From: Yamadazyma tenuis
Lineage: Eukaryota; Ascomycota; Pichiomycetes; Serinales; Debaryomycetaceae
DNA: 64,000 bases
NCBI RefSeq assembly: GCF_029203305.1
Contig: NC_089466.1
Span: 124,001 to 188,000 of the forward strand
Reading direction: 5' to 3'
Part shown: positions 10,471-19,192 of the stretch, in pieces
Position numbering within the stretch: position 1 is the first letter of the stretch
Layout: each line of letters begins with the position of its first letter
The notes under the pieces: generated by a model
The model's database searches: none
What the model saw: the letters and a program-made list of their open reading frames with translations, nothing else
Told to the model about the DNA's origin: nothing
Program-made: the position numbers and the translations under genes

Positions 10471-11646
10471 ATGGAAGCAAAGACACCACAAGAGAAGTAC
10501 GATTTGATCACCAAAGGCCTCCAGGAGGTGTTGAACGCAGACATCATCAAGAATGTGCTAGAGAACGAAAACCGTCCGTTGAAGGTCTACTGGGGCTCGG
10601 CCCCCACTGGTAAACCCCACTGCGGGTACTTTGTTCCCATGATCAAGTTGGCACATTTGTTAAAAGCTGGATGTAAAGTCACCGTGTTGTTGGCAGACTT
10701 GCACGCCTACTTGGATAACATGAAGGCTCCATTGGAGGTGGTGGGCCACAGAGCCAAGTACTACGAATTTATCGTCAAGGCCATTTTGAAGTCCATTAAG
10801 GTCCCGGTCGAGCAGTTGCACTTTGTGCTCGGGTCAACTTACCAGTTGAAACAAGAATATACCATGGACTTGTTTAGAATGGCCAACATCGTGGGGCTGA
10901 ATGACGCCAAGAGAGCAGGGGCCGACGTCGTCAAGCAGGTGACCAACCCCTTATTGTCCGGGTTGATTTACCCATTGATGCAAGCTTTGGACGAAGAGTT
11001 TTTGGATGTGGATGCGCAGTTTGGCGGAGTGGACCAGAGAAAGATCTTTGTGTTGGCGGAAGAAAACCTTCCAAGCTTGGGCTACAAGAAGAGAGGTCAC
11101 TTGATGAACCGCATGGTACCAGGGTTGGGTCAAGGAGGTAAAATGAGTGCTTCTGATCCCAACTCAAAAATCGATATCATCGAAACCGACAAGAACATCA
11201 AAAAGAAAATTGCTAGTGCTTACTGTGCACCAGGGGATGTGAATGATAACGGGGTGATTTCGTTGGTGGAAAACATCATTCAACCCATCCAGGAGTTGAA
11301 GGCTGAACAGTGGGGATACTTTAATTTCCCTATTAGCCGGCCTGAACAGTATGGTGGGGACATCACTTACACTTCGGTGGAGGACTTGAAGAAGGACTTT
11401 GCGGCCGAGAAATTGTCCCCAGTGGACTTGAAGGCGGGAGTGACGGTGCAGCTCATCGGGTTGGTGAGTCCCATCAGAGATGAATATGAGGCTAATGCAG
11501 AGTTCCGTGATGTGGAAGCGAAGGGTTACCCAGTGGCCCAGCCCAAGCAGAAGAAGGAAAAGAAGGTGAAGAACAAAGGCTCGAGATATCCGGGAGTGGG
11601 TGAGGTGGCTGCCAAGTTGGAGGAGACGAAGTTGGAGGAGAAGTGA
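10471..11646 (+). CDS. TYS1: Cytosolic tyrosyl-tRNA synthetase
   Basis: Charges tRNA-Tyr with tyrosine in the cytosol (class I aminoacyl-tRNA synthetase). The 391-residue protein is the family's usual length. The ATP-binding HIGH-type signature is at about residues 46-54 (PTGKPHCGY), and the KMSKS loop appears as GGKMSASDPNSK at about 226-237. The tyrosine-site stretch VDAQFGGVDQRK is at about 179-190. The Lys-rich C-terminal tail (KQKKEKKVKNKG) is typical of yeast TyrRS and helps tRNA binding. The start codon directly precedes the conserved N-terminal helix. One in-frame CTG occurs in the motif before NDAKRAG. It is divergent from UBR1 and followed by QCR9. Confidence 0.97.
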   Translation: MEAKTPQEKYDLITKGLQEVLNADIIKNVLENENRPLKVYWGSAPTGKPHCGYFVPMIKLAHLLKAGCKVTVLLADLHAYLDNMKAPLEVVGHRAKYYEFIVKAILKSIKVPVEQLHFVLGSTYQLKQEYTMDLFRMANIVGLNDAKRAGADVVKQVTNPLLSGLIYPLMQALDEEFLDVDAQFGGVDQRKIFVLAEENLPSLGYKKRGHLMNRMVPGLGQGGKMSASDPNSKIDIIETDKNIKKKIASAYCAPGDVNDNGVISLVENIIQPIQELKAEQWGYFNFPISRPEQYGGDITYTSVEDLKKDFAAEKLSPVDLKAGVTVQLIGLVSPIRDEYEANAEFRDVEAKGYPVAQPKQKKEKKVKNKGSRYPGVGEVAAKLEETKLEEK

Positions 11647-11894
11647 ACAGTTGAGAAGCAATGAGACTAGCGATTTTAGAGTAGAATATATAAAAGGCTG
11701 GTAGAATGGTAGAATGGTAACCTGGTAGGCTGGTAAATTGACCTTATCACTCCAAACGTATCAACCTTCGTTTTTTATGTGATTCTTGTGGAGTGCGCGA
11801 AGAACCAATCAAGTCGCATCAAAATACCGTGCGACTTTAAGTAATCAACAAAAATTTATTTGCACAATAGTTTAGCTACCCAAGTTTGATCAAT

Positions 11895-12496
11895 ATGGTA
11901 TGTTTGTTGACCTGTTTATCTGTCGTGAAGTGAGCAGCATGCTGGAAGATGGAGAGAGCGAGTCTTTGCATTCGATGGGCGTATTATATTTGTGCCGACT
12001 GCGATAAATGAATACCATCTGTGCAGTGGCACCAGTGACATTTCTGCAGCAAAGTGCCAGTGAATTCTTCAAGTTCGTTACCTGCTCTACTGTTCCCAGT
12101 TCCAGTTCGAGCTCCAGTTCCAGTTCGAGCTCCAGTTCCAGTTCGAGCTCCAGTTCCAGTTCGAGCTCCAGTTCCAGTTCGAGCTCCAGTTGCAGTTGCA
12201 GTTGCAGTTGCAGTTGCAGTTGCAGTTGCAGTTGCAGTTCCACCTCACCCACTCTAACTTCAGTTCCAGCTCCTCCTCACACCTCCACCACCTCCTACTA
12301 ACACCCCTAGTTATCCGCCTTATTCCAAAGAAACTCGGTCTACGTGGCCACCGTCTTCGGCGGTGCCTTTGCGTTCGAAGGCTTCTTCGACAAAGCCATT
12401 AACACCTGGTACGACAACCACAACAAAGGTAAGTTGTGGAAAGACGTCAAGGGCAAATTCCTCGAAGGCGGCGACGAGGATGAGGACGACGACTAA
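11895..12496 (+). CDS. QCR9: Ubiquinol-cytochrome c reductase subunit 9 (spliced; exons 11895-11897 and 12311-12496)
   Basis: Small membrane subunit of respiratory complex III (cytochrome bc1) in the mitochondrial inner membrane. Exon 1 is only the ATG; GTATGT follows immediately at 11898. Exon 2 starts after TACTAAC (12296-12302) and CCCCTAG (12303-12310). The spliced product is 62 residues: a short N-terminus beginning MLSALFQRNS, one membrane segment (VYVATVFGGAFAFEGFF), the strongly conserved WYDNHNKGKLWKDVK, and an acidic tail GGDEDEDDD. S. cerevisiae Qcr9 is 66 residues with the same layout, and its gene also has an intron at its 5' end. No simple ORF search finds this gene, because exon 2 lacks its own start. 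A TYS1/QCR9/UBR1 neighbourhood is shared with S. cerevisiae. Confidence 0.93.
11898..12310 (+). other. QCR9 spliceosomal intron (413 nt)
   Basis: The 5' splice site is GTATGT (11898-11903), the branch point TACTAAC (12296-12302), and the 3' splice site TAG ends at 12310, only 8 nt past the branch point. More than a third of the intron (12097-12240) is a hexamer-based tandem repeat. Splicing joins ATG directly to the codon TTA and restores the QCR9 frame. Confidence 0.92.
12097..12240 (+). repeat. Hexanucleotide minisatellite inside the QCR9 intron
   Basis: Twenty-four hexamers without interruption. Five copies of an 18-nt unit (CAGTTC CAGTTC GAGCTC) cover 12097-12186; eight copies of CAGTTG follow at 12187-12234; one CAGTTC closes the array at 12235-12240. 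The copies show no divergence within each block, so the array is young or kept uniform. It lies between the 5' splice site and the branch point and needs no reading frame, though all frames are open through it (poly-Ser, Gln-Leu or Val-Pro-like shadows). Confidence 0.97.
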
Positions 12497-12607
12497 ACCC
12501 ATCCTCATGTTGAATAGACTATATTTAATGCATCTTTAAGAATACACCCGTAGACGATTTTTTTTCATCGCACTATTCTCACATTTCTAACCAAATACAC
12601 CTTTGCC

Positions 12608-13369
12608 ATGGCTGTAATTAATCAACCAGGCACCCAGATCAAACTTACCAACGTGTCGATGGTCCGCATGCGAAAGGGCAAGAAGCGGTTTGAAATCGCC
12701 TGCTACCAGAACAAGGTTCAGGACTGGCGGCTGCGAGTTGAAAAAGACTTGGATGAGGTGCTTCAGATACCCCAAGTATTTATAAATGTTTCCAAGGGCC
12801 AGGCCGCCAACAACGAGGATCTCTTGACCGGCTTCGGCACCACCAACCAAGATGCCATCATTGCCGAGATCTTGGACAAAGGTGAGATCCAGTTGAACGA
12901 AAAAGAACGTAGTGCCAATTTGCGCCAGAAACAAAACGAATTTTTGAACATCATCTCCACTAAATGCATCAACCCCAAGTCCAAAAGGCGGTACCCTCCC
13001 AGCATGATCCAAAAGGCATTGAACCAGTTGAAATTCCACTTGAATCCAAGCAAATCGGCCAAGTTACAGGCACTTGAAGCCATTAAGTTGCTTGTGGCCA
13101 AACAACTTTTTCCCATTGTACGGGCACAGATGAAGGTGAAGGTGATTTTAGTAAACCGTGTGAAGGACCAGGTGTACGATAGGTACATCAAGCCGATGTT
13201 GGATGCCATTGAGGATGAACATCAGACTGATAAGGTGTTTGAGGTGATAAGCATCATCGATCCTACAAATTACCGGGCCATTGTGGATGTTTTACAAGGT
13301 GAAAATGCCAAAATCAAGAGGGGAGAAGGCACAATCGAAGTCTTGGACATGGCCGTGGTCAAGGACTAA
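12608..13369 (+). CDS. SDO1: Ribosome maturation protein SDO1 (SBDS orthologue)
   Basis: Works with the GTPase Efl1 to release the anti-association factor Tif6 from late pre-60S subunits in the cytoplasm. The 253-residue length matches S. cerevisiae Sdo1 (250). The N-terminal SBDS domain covers about 1-95 (MAVINQPGTQIKLTNVSMVRM, WRLRVEKDLDEVLQ, VFINVSKGQ); a helical middle domain holds CINPKSKRRYPPSMIQKAL; the C-terminal ferredoxin-like domain follows from about 165. The ATG at 12608 begins exactly at the conserved MAVI start. The next gene on the same strand, ZUO1, is also ribosome-associated. In S. cerevisiae SDO1 lies close to UBR2, which bears on the paired UBR genes at the start of this window. 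Confidence 0.97.
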   Translation: MAVINQPGTQIKLTNVSMVRMRKGKKRFEIACYQNKVQDWRLRVEKDLDEVLQIPQVFINVSKGQAANNEDLLTGFGTTNQDAIIAEILDKGEIQLNEKERSANLRQKQNEFLNIISTKCINPKSKRRYPPSMIQKALNQLKFHLNPSKSAKLQALEAIKLLVAKQLFPIVRAQMKVKVILVNRVKDQVYDRYIKPMLDAIEDEHQTDKVFEVISIIDPTNYRAIVDVLQGENAKIKRGEGTIEVLDMAVVKD

Positions 13370-13465
13370 AATAAAATGTATATTATAAATAGGCATCACC
13401 AGCAGGTGGTCCAACTTTCTCACCAAATAGCACAATTCGCATCTCAAAAAATTTTCAACTATACT

Positions 13466-14755
13466 ATGTCCATTGTTTTACCTAGTTTACCCACCGGTGC
13501 TGAAGGCCCCGTCGTCAAGGCCAAGGTTACCACGCCCGTGCGTCGTCCCATCGAGCCCGTCGGCCGCTACTTCCTCTCCCACGCCACCAGAACCTTGAGA
13601 GGTCACACCTGGTCTGAGTACGAGAAGTTGGAAGCTGAAAACAACGTCACTGCCGTCGAAGAAAACGTCGACGATGACATCGGTGACGAGGATCAAGATG
13701 AAGAGTTGTTGGAACACGACCCCAGAGACTGGAAAACTGCCGACTTGTACGCAGTGTTGGGATTGTCCAAGTTAAGATGGAGAGCCACCGAAGACCAGAT
13801 CAGAAGAGCCCACAGAAAGCTGGTTTTAAAACACCACCCAGACAAGAAGTCTGCTTCAGGAGGCTTGGACCAGGATGGTTTCTTCAAGATCATCCAGAAG
13901 GCGTTTGAGGTGATGTTGGATCCAGTCAAGAGAAGACAATTCGACTCTGTGGACGAGAACGCTGATGTCAAGCCACCTTCGCCAAAGAGCCAATACGACT
14001 TTATTGATGCCTGGGCGCCTGTTTTCGAGGCCGAGGGGAGATTTTCCAAGACACAGCCTGTGCCTTCATTGGGCACCATGGACTCTACCAAGGAAGAAGT
14101 TGAAGGATTCTATGGATTCTGGGGTAAATTTGACTCCTGGAAAACCTTTGAATTCAAGGACGATGATGTTCCTGATGACACCGCCAACAGAGACCACAAG
14201 CGTTACATTGAGCGTAAGAACGTCTCCAACAGAAAGAAGTTGAAGCAGGAAGACAATAAGAGGGTCATTGCCTTGATCGAAAGAGCGTATTCGGAAGATC
14301 CAAGAATCAAGATGTTCAAGGATGAGGCAAAGAAGGAGAAGGAAAGAAAGAAGTGGGAGAAGGAAGCCGGTAGTAGAAAGGCTGCTGAAGAGGCTGCTGC
14401 CAAAAAGGCTGCTGAAGAAGAAGCTGCTAAAAAGGCTGCTGAAGAGGCTGCTTCTGCTAAGCTTACTGGTAAAAAGGCCAAAGAAGCCGCCAAAAACGCC
14501 AAAAAGAAGCAAAAGAGATCCATTAGAGGTTGTGGTAAAGATGCCGATTACTTTGGTGATGCCGGTAAAGCTAGTGATGTTGATGCTGACTTGGATTTGA
14601 TTGTCGACAAGTTGGACGATGTTCAATTGGCTGATGTAGCTGCTAAAGTCACCGGTGTGGATGCTGCTGGTGTCAAGAGTGCTATTTCTGCCGCTGCCGA
14701 TGAATTAGCTGGTGCCGGTAAGTTGGACAAGTCCTTCTTGAAGTACTTCTCGTAA
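13466..14755 (+). CDS. ZUO1: Zuotin, ribosome-associated J-protein
   Basis: J-domain subunit of the ribosome-associated complex (with Ssz1) that stimulates the Hsp70 Ssb at the nascent-chain exit site. The frame is open from an ATG at 13376, but I choose the ATG at 13466 (MSIVLPSLPTG), which gives 429 residues against 433 in S. cerevisiae. The J domain covers about 88-165, with DLYAVLGLSKLRWRATEDQI and the catalytic HPD in LKHHPDKKSA. A zuotin homology region follows, then a long charged Lys/Ala/Glu-rich helical ribosome-binding region at about 270-350 (repeats of AAEEAAAKKAAEE) and the C-terminal four-helix bundle. S. cerevisiae ZUO1 is next to ERV29, which is about 20 kb away here. Confidence 0.96.
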   Translation: MSIVLPSLPTGAEGPVVKAKVTTPVRRPIEPVGRYFLSHATRTLRGHTWSEYEKLEAENNVTAVEENVDDDIGDEDQDEELLEHDPRDWKTADLYAVLGLSKLRWRATEDQIRRAHRKLVLKHHPDKKSASGGLDQDGFFKIIQKAFEVMLDPVKRRQFDSVDENADVKPPSPKSQYDFIDAWAPVFEAEGRFSKTQPVPSLGTMDSTKEEVEGFYGFWGKFDSWKTFEFKDDDVPDDTANRDHKRYIERKNVSNRKKLKQEDNKRVIALIERAYSEDPRIKMFKDEAKKEKERKKWEKEAGSRKAAEEAAAKKAAEEEAAKKAAEEAASAKLTGKKAKEAAKNAKKKQKRSIRGCGKDADYFGDAGKASDVDADLDLIVDKLDDVQLADVAAKVTGVDAAGVKSAISAAADELAGAGKLDKSFLKYFS

Positions 14756-14842
14756 GTTTTCATAACTCTATACAACCAATATACTATACAAGTTATTAAT
14801 GCGAATCTTCACATTCCCGGGTTTCTCCACAAACGTACGTTC

Positions 14843-15430
14843 TTACTCTTCGTCATCTGATACTTCAATCTTCTTACCCAAGACCGATCCTTTCAAATGG
14901 TAGTGCTGCTTTCTCATCTCCTCAAACTTCTGATGTTTCTCCTTCGCTGTTAATGGCTTTTCTGGCTCTGGTTCGTCTTGCTGGGCATTTTGGTCCTGGA
15001 GAATCTCCCCACCTCCAAGAGATTGTACCTTGTGGGTATCGTGTTCCGCCGATTCGCCCAATTCAAACCCAGGGATTTCCTCTTCATCATCGTCTTGATA
15101 GTATTCCCCCGTAGGATCAAATCCTCGCTCATACGGAGTCTTGGGCTCATCTATCTTCATGGTGGCAGCCTTCTCTTGCTCAGTCTGGTACAAATTCACC
15201 TCGTCCCACTTCAAGTGATCGGGATATGTCTTTTTACCTTGATCCAGTTGTTGCTTCTTTGCAACAGCGATCTTATTGCGTATCAAGTCACCTTTGGAGT
15301 TCAGGTTCTGGGCCAAATTGGAGTTCAACCGTGTGTTCCTTATGACCTCTTGGCGATCCAACTTGTCACTTGAAGTGTGTTTGGGCTCGACCTCGGCCTT
15401 ATTTCTTAAAATTCCTCTTGGTTCGTCCAT
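14843..15430 (-). CDS. GLC8: Protein phosphatase 1 regulator (inhibitor-2 family)
   Basis: Regulates type 1 phosphatase Glc7. The 195-residue, mostly disordered protein has the inhibitor-2 signatures: GILRNK near the N-terminus (residues 6-11), KWDEVNLYQTEQEK in the middle, and KIDEPKTPY, where Thr in the PKTPY context is the proline-directed phosphorylation site (Pho85 in S. cerevisiae). An acidic stretch (DDDEEE) and a C-terminal helix (EKHQKFEEMRKQHYHLKG) that contacts the phosphatase follow. Length is a little below S. cerevisiae Glc8 (229). It is convergent with ZUO1 and divergent from ARL1 across a 236-bp gap. Confidence 0.93.
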   Translation of the reverse strand: MDEPRGILRNKAEVEPKHTSSDKLDRQEVIRNTRLNSNLAQNLNSKGDLIRNKIAVAKKQQLDQGKKTYPDHLKWDEVNLYQTEQEKAATMKIDEPKTPYERGFDPTGEYYQDDDEEEIPGFELGESAEHDTHKVQSLGGGEILQDQNAQQDEPEPEKPLTAKEKHQKFEEMRKQHYHLKGSVLGKKIEVSDDEE

Positions 15431-15666
15431 CCTTTTCAGTTTAGTCAGTTAAAGTTTCCGCACCGCGCGGTCTCAAAGGTGGGCAACCAAGAATTTTGAC
15501 CGATTACAAACACACATATCTTCGGGTAGAAGTTATTTTGCACACCAAGAGCGAGTGATTCAGCACCCAAAACCTTTGACCGTTGTTATCCTTTTAATAG
15601 CATACCCAAGCACAACCATATTTTTTTTTTTCGGTACCGTTTGACGCTTCATTAATTTATCACAAT

Positions 15667-16224
15667 ATGGGACAAACTTTCAGTTTTGCCAATATCTTTG
15701 GCAAAGTATGGGGGACCCAGAAAGAGATCCGAATCCTTATTTTGGGATTGGATGGGGCTGGAAAGACCACCATTTTGTACCGGCTCCAAATGGGGGAAGT
15801 GGTGACCACCAAACCCACCATCGGCTTCAATGTGGAAACTTTAAAGTACAAAAACTTGACGTTGAACATATGGGACTTAGGTGGACAGACGTCGATCAGA
15901 CCTTATTGGAGATGCTATTACAACAACACGGCGGCGGTGATTTTTGTGGTGGATTCCACTGACAAAGATAGAATTGACATTGCTAGTAAAGAGTTGCATT
16001 TGATGCTAAAAGAAGAAGAGCTTTTGGACAGCGCCTTGTTGGTGTTTGCCAACAAGCAGGATCAGCCGGGGGCAATGACGGCTGCCGAGGTGTCGCAGGC
16101 GTTGAACTTAACGGAGTTAAAGGATCGAAGCTGGAGTATAGTTGCTTCTAGTGCCTTGAAGGGAGAAGGTTTGACCGAAGGGTTGGATTGGTTGATGGAC
16201 GTGATCAAGGAAGAGCAGTTGTAA
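15667..16224 (+). CDS. ARL1: ARF-like small GTPase ARL1
   Basis: Golgi GTPase that recruits the GRIP-domain golgin Imh1 to the trans-Golgi. The 185-residue sequence has every G motif: P-loop GLDGAGKT (about 27-34), the switch I threonine in [25 protein letters not shown] (switch II, diagnostic of Arl1 rather than Arf), NKQD and the SALKG-type base loop. Gly2 in MGQTFS is a myristoylation site. The upstream gap has a poly-T run at about 15621-15632. It is convergent with TYR1 (73 bp); ARL1 and TYR1 are also close neighbours in S. cerevisiae (YBR164C and YBR166C). Confidence 0.96.
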   Translation: MGQTFSFANIFGKVWGTQKEIRILILGLDGAGKTTILYRLQMGEVVTTKPTIGFNVETLKYKNLTLNIWDLGGQTSIRPYWRCYYNNTAAVIFVVDSTDKDRIDIASKELHLMLKEEELLDSALLVFANKQDQPGAMTAAEVSQALNLTELKDRSWSIVASSALKGEGLTEGLDWLMDVIKEEQL

Positions 16225-16297
16225 CGGTGACTGCTATAGTAGCTCGTGTCATTGTAAATGATGAATATGTATGTATATATTTAATGCACCAAGCCAT

Positions 16298-17644
16298 TTA
16301 TGAGTGGTGGTTCGCTTTGGCTCGCTCATCGCTCTCGTGCACACGGGCCAAAATAATCTTGATCATCTCGTTTCCCACCGAGTTGGCTTCCTTGAGCATC
16401 GGTGAGAAGAACTGTTGCACGTCCTCAAACTTGGTTCGATAAAGGTCGTAATTACCATGAGTCACCAAATCGGACCACTGCCGGGCAGCTATCACAAACT
16501 CCAAATCATCGGTTCGAAACGTAGGATCCGAACATGCCACCTCGATTGACTCCTCAAGGAGCCCGGGCGTACAGAAAAGGTACTCCGTGACCCCCAAAAA
16601 GATCCGGAACAACGGGGTGGAGCAGATGATATGATCGTATGGAACCACCCCAAGCGAGATCCACGTATCTGCTATAGCCAACAATGACAAATGTGAGTTG
16701 GGCTGCCGGCCACCCGGTGGCACTTGGCTCAATGAGTACTTTTCAAGGAGATTGTCGTCAAGGAGAAGCTCATTTTCATTTATATGCTTGAAGAGGCTTC
16801 TGGCCTTAAGCAAACGGGCCCGTAGGTCTTCCCTTTTTCCCTGAATCATCAACGAAAAGAGCTCCAGCGCAGATTTGGAGTACTGAAGAATCTGTGTGTG
16901 TGCGGACGGGTTGGTGATGGCCAACCCTGCGTAGACGTGCCATTTGTTGGAGAAGATTCGCATGGAGATGTTCATTTTGGCGTTCTCGATACCTCCTGAC
17001 CACCGGGGGGTTTCCCACGGATACTGGTGAGTCGACCGCCAGGCGGAGCCCATCGACAAGAAGGCTGCGTGTGTAACCGCCTGAGTGTCGGCGGTAATCT
17101 GGTCGTGCTGTTTGGCGGTCAAGTAGACGTGCTTGGACTTCAAACAAGACATTAGTGACTCCACGAAGTCAAAGTCATCGTCGTTGGCCCGGTGCTTAAT
17201 CAACACCAATGGCTGCCCTACAGGGTTGACGTTGGGGCCATGTAGGGAGTGGACAGTGATGATCTTAATATCTGAGGGACAATACTGTTCGAATGCCTCC
17301 ACCTCTGGCTCCTTACAAGAAGTCTGTCCACCAATAATGGCACCATACTTGGACGACGGGGCGTACGTGGCAATCACCTTGCCGATGGCCTTGGCCTCCA
17401 CACTGTAAATCACATAGTCGCTGACCCGTGACACGTAGTGGCCGTTCTTCACCACTTCAAACTTGTGGTTGGCAAACTTGTGTTTAACTGACTCATACGC
17501 ATCTTCTTGGTCACACCCCACGACGGTCCAGCCGGCGTCGCTGAACCTCCGGGCGTACATTGCACCCATGTCTCCTAGACCGATGATGCCAATGGTCTTG
17601 GTATGCTGAAGCTGTTTGAGCTGTTCTAGTCCTACTACCACCAT
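16298..17644 (-). CDS. TYR1: Prephenate dehydrogenase
   Basis: Converts prephenate to 4-hydroxyphenylpyruvate with NADP+ in tyrosine synthesis. The 448 residues match S. cerevisiae Tyr1 (452). The dinucleotide-binding fold opens the protein (TIGIIGLGDMGAMYARRFSDAG at about 16-37, with the Gly-x-Gly-x-x-Gly loop). The substrate-site stretch HSLHGPNVNPVGQPLVLI lies at about 133-150, and the helical dimerisation half follows. It is divergent from ERG8 with only 48 bp between the chosen start codons. Confidence 0.96.
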   Translation of the reverse strand: MVVVGLEQLKQLQHTKTIGIIGLGDMGAMYARRFSDAGWTVVGCDQEDAYESVKHKFANHKFEVVKNGHYVSRVSDYVIYSVEAKAIGKVIATYAPSSKYGAIIGGQTSCKEPEVEAFEQYCPSDIKIITVHSLHGPNVNPVGQPLVLIKHRANDDDFDFVESLMSCLKSKHVYLTAKQHDQITADTQAVTHAAFLSMGSAWRSTHQYPWETPRWSGGIENAKMNISMRIFSNKWHVYAGLAITNPSAHTQILQYSKSALELFSLMIQGKREDLRARLLKARSLFKHINENELLLDDNLLEKYSLSQVPPGGRQPNSHLSLLAIADTWISLGVVPYDHIICSTPLFRIFLGVTEYLFCTPGLLEESIEVACSDPTFRTDDLEFVIAARQWSDLVTHGNYDLYRTKFEDVQQFFSPMLKEANSVGNEMIKIILARVHESDERAKANHHS

Positions 17645-17692
17645 TGGTTACATGTGTTTGCAAACTCGCGCGCGAATTTTCTGGACCCATCA
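17645..17692. promoter_or_regulatory. 48-bp bidirectional TYR1/ERG8 promoter gap
   Basis: All of the DNA between the two start codons is 48 bp, with an uninterrupted CGCGCGCG at 17667-17674 in the middle. An in-frame ATG at 17654 would shrink the gap to 9 bp, so the ERG8 start at 17693 is more credible. Core promoter sequences for each gene must lie inside the neighbour's coding region, or transcripts must have almost no leader. Confidence 0.6.
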
Positions 17693-19048
17693 ATGGTCTC
17701 TGCCTTCAGTTCACCAGGAAAAGCATTGATTGCTGGCGGGTACTTGGTGCTCGACCCAGTGTACCTCTCATATGTGACGGCGCTTTCGGCGCGAATGCAC
17801 TCGGTGGTTCGTTGCAACCGTGATGTGGCCTATCGGCGGATATCTGTGAGTTCACCACAATTTGGCGGAAAATGGATCTATCACATCGACCAAGACATCA
17901 CTGAAATCAACGATAACAACAACCCGTTCCTCGCGGCAGCGGTGGAAATGGCCATGAAATACACCCAGCCATCCCACCCGTTCGATGTGGACATCACCAT
18001 CTTCTCCGATGCTGGGTTTCACAGTCAACAGGAAACAGTGGTTCATGGGTCCACAAATGGCACCAAACGGTTTTTATACCATCAAAAACCAATTGCCGAC
18101 GTGGCCAAGACGGGGCTCGGGTCGCTGGCATGTTTGACAACAGTGGTAATGGCGGCCATCATGTCGCAGCTTGGCCCTGCTAGTGCCAATAACACTAATA
18201 TTATTCATAATCTAGCCCAAATCGCTCACTGTCGGGCCCAGGGCAAGATTGGGTCGGGGTTCGACGTGGCCACCGCCGTCTACGGGTCGATACAGTACCA
18301 GCGGTTTGTTCCTGGGCTTATTGCCCCCCACGTTCAAGGAGAAGCCGCTACAGGCTTGGTCCCCCTCGTCGACTCCGAGTGGGACTTCACCCATAATCCG
18401 TGTACGTTACCACCCCACGTCCGATTGTTGATGGGTGATGTTGCCGGGGGGCTGGAGACTCCGCGGATGGTGTCGAAGGTGTTGCAGTGGAGAAAAGACC
18501 ACCCAGAACAAAGTGCAAAGGTGTACGCAGACTTGAACACCGCTAATCGTCAGTTCATCGCAGCGCTTTCCCGGCTCCGCGACCTCTCTATGAGCGATTT
18601 GAGCTCGTACATGGAAGGAATCGACTTTTTCGCAAGCCATTCTGTCGCTACCTTGGACGACTACTTGGAAGACCACCCGGACCGCCGTATAGAAGAGGAG
18701 GTGCCATACCGGTACTTCTACGAGCTCATGGAGTCGATTAAAATGATCCGCGAACACATGAAGCTGTTGACGGCATACACGGGCGCCGACATCGAGCCGA
18801 TGTCACAAACGCTTCTCCTTGACGAGTGTCGGCTCTTACCCGGGTGTTTTGGTGGCGTGGTACCAGGTGCTGGTGGGTATGATGCCATTGCCCTTCTCGT
18901 GATCGACCGCGCCATAGACCCTATTGTGGAGCAGACCAAGAACAAACGGGAGTTTGCGCACGTGACGTGGCTCGGCCTCCACGAGGAAGCCAATGGCCTA
19001 GTGGCCGAGAACCCACGGGACTACGAGGGGTTACCGCCTTCCTTGTAG
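17693..19048 (+). CDS. ERG8: Phosphomevalonate kinase
   Basis: Phosphorylates mevalonate 5-phosphate to the diphosphate in the mevalonate pathway feeding ergosterol. The start at 17693 gives 451 residues, the S. cerevisiae length, and begins at the conserved SSPGKALIAGGYLVLD; the in-frame ATG at 17654 would add 13 non-conserved residues. The GHMP-kinase ATP motif is KTGLGS-CTG-AC: the codon at 18125-18127 is CTG exactly where the family has the second Ser of GLGSSA. This is the best single sign here that CTG is read as Ser. The C-terminal GHMP motif appears as PGAGGYDAIALLV at about 407-419. Confidence 0.96.
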   Translation: MVSAFSSPGKALIAGGYLVLDPVYLSYVTALSARMHSVVRCNRDVAYRRISVSSPQFGGKWIYHIDQDITEINDNNNPFLAAAVEMAMKYTQPSHPFDVDITIFSDAGFHSQQETVVHGSTNGTKRFLYHQKPIADVAKTGLGSLACLTTVVMAAIMSQLGPASANNTNIIHNLAQIAHCRAQGKIGSGFDVATAVYGSIQYQRFVPGLIAPHVQGEAATGLVPLVDSEWDFTHNPCTLPPHVRLLMGDVAGGLETPRMVSKVLQWRKDHPEQSAKVYADLNTANRQFIAALSRLRDLSMSDLSSYMEGIDFFASHSVATLDDYLEDHPDRRIEEEVPYRYFYELMESIKMIREHMKLLTAYTGADIEPMSQTLLLDECRLLPGCFGGVVPGAGGYDAIALLVIDRAIDPIVEQTKNKREFAHVTWLGLHEEANGLVAENPRDYEGLPPSL

Positions 19049-19192
19049 GTGCATATTCGTGATCAAACCGATCACAGTCATCACTATATTTAGAATCTGA
19101 GCCTCCTGTCGGCGACGTGCACGCGGCCAAATCGCGCGCGCCTCATCGCTATTAATATAAACCCGTCGCCTAACCCCAGCCACCAAGCATAA

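Noticed and set aside
12008..12301. Open frames of poly-Ser, Gln-Leu and Glu-Leu repeats on both strands
   Set aside because: They are by-products of the hexamer repeat in the QCR9 intron; a 6-nt period without stops stays open in every frame.
13376..13465. N-terminal extension of ZUO1
   Set aside because: The 30 residues are not like zuotin, and the ATG at 13466 gives the known start and length.
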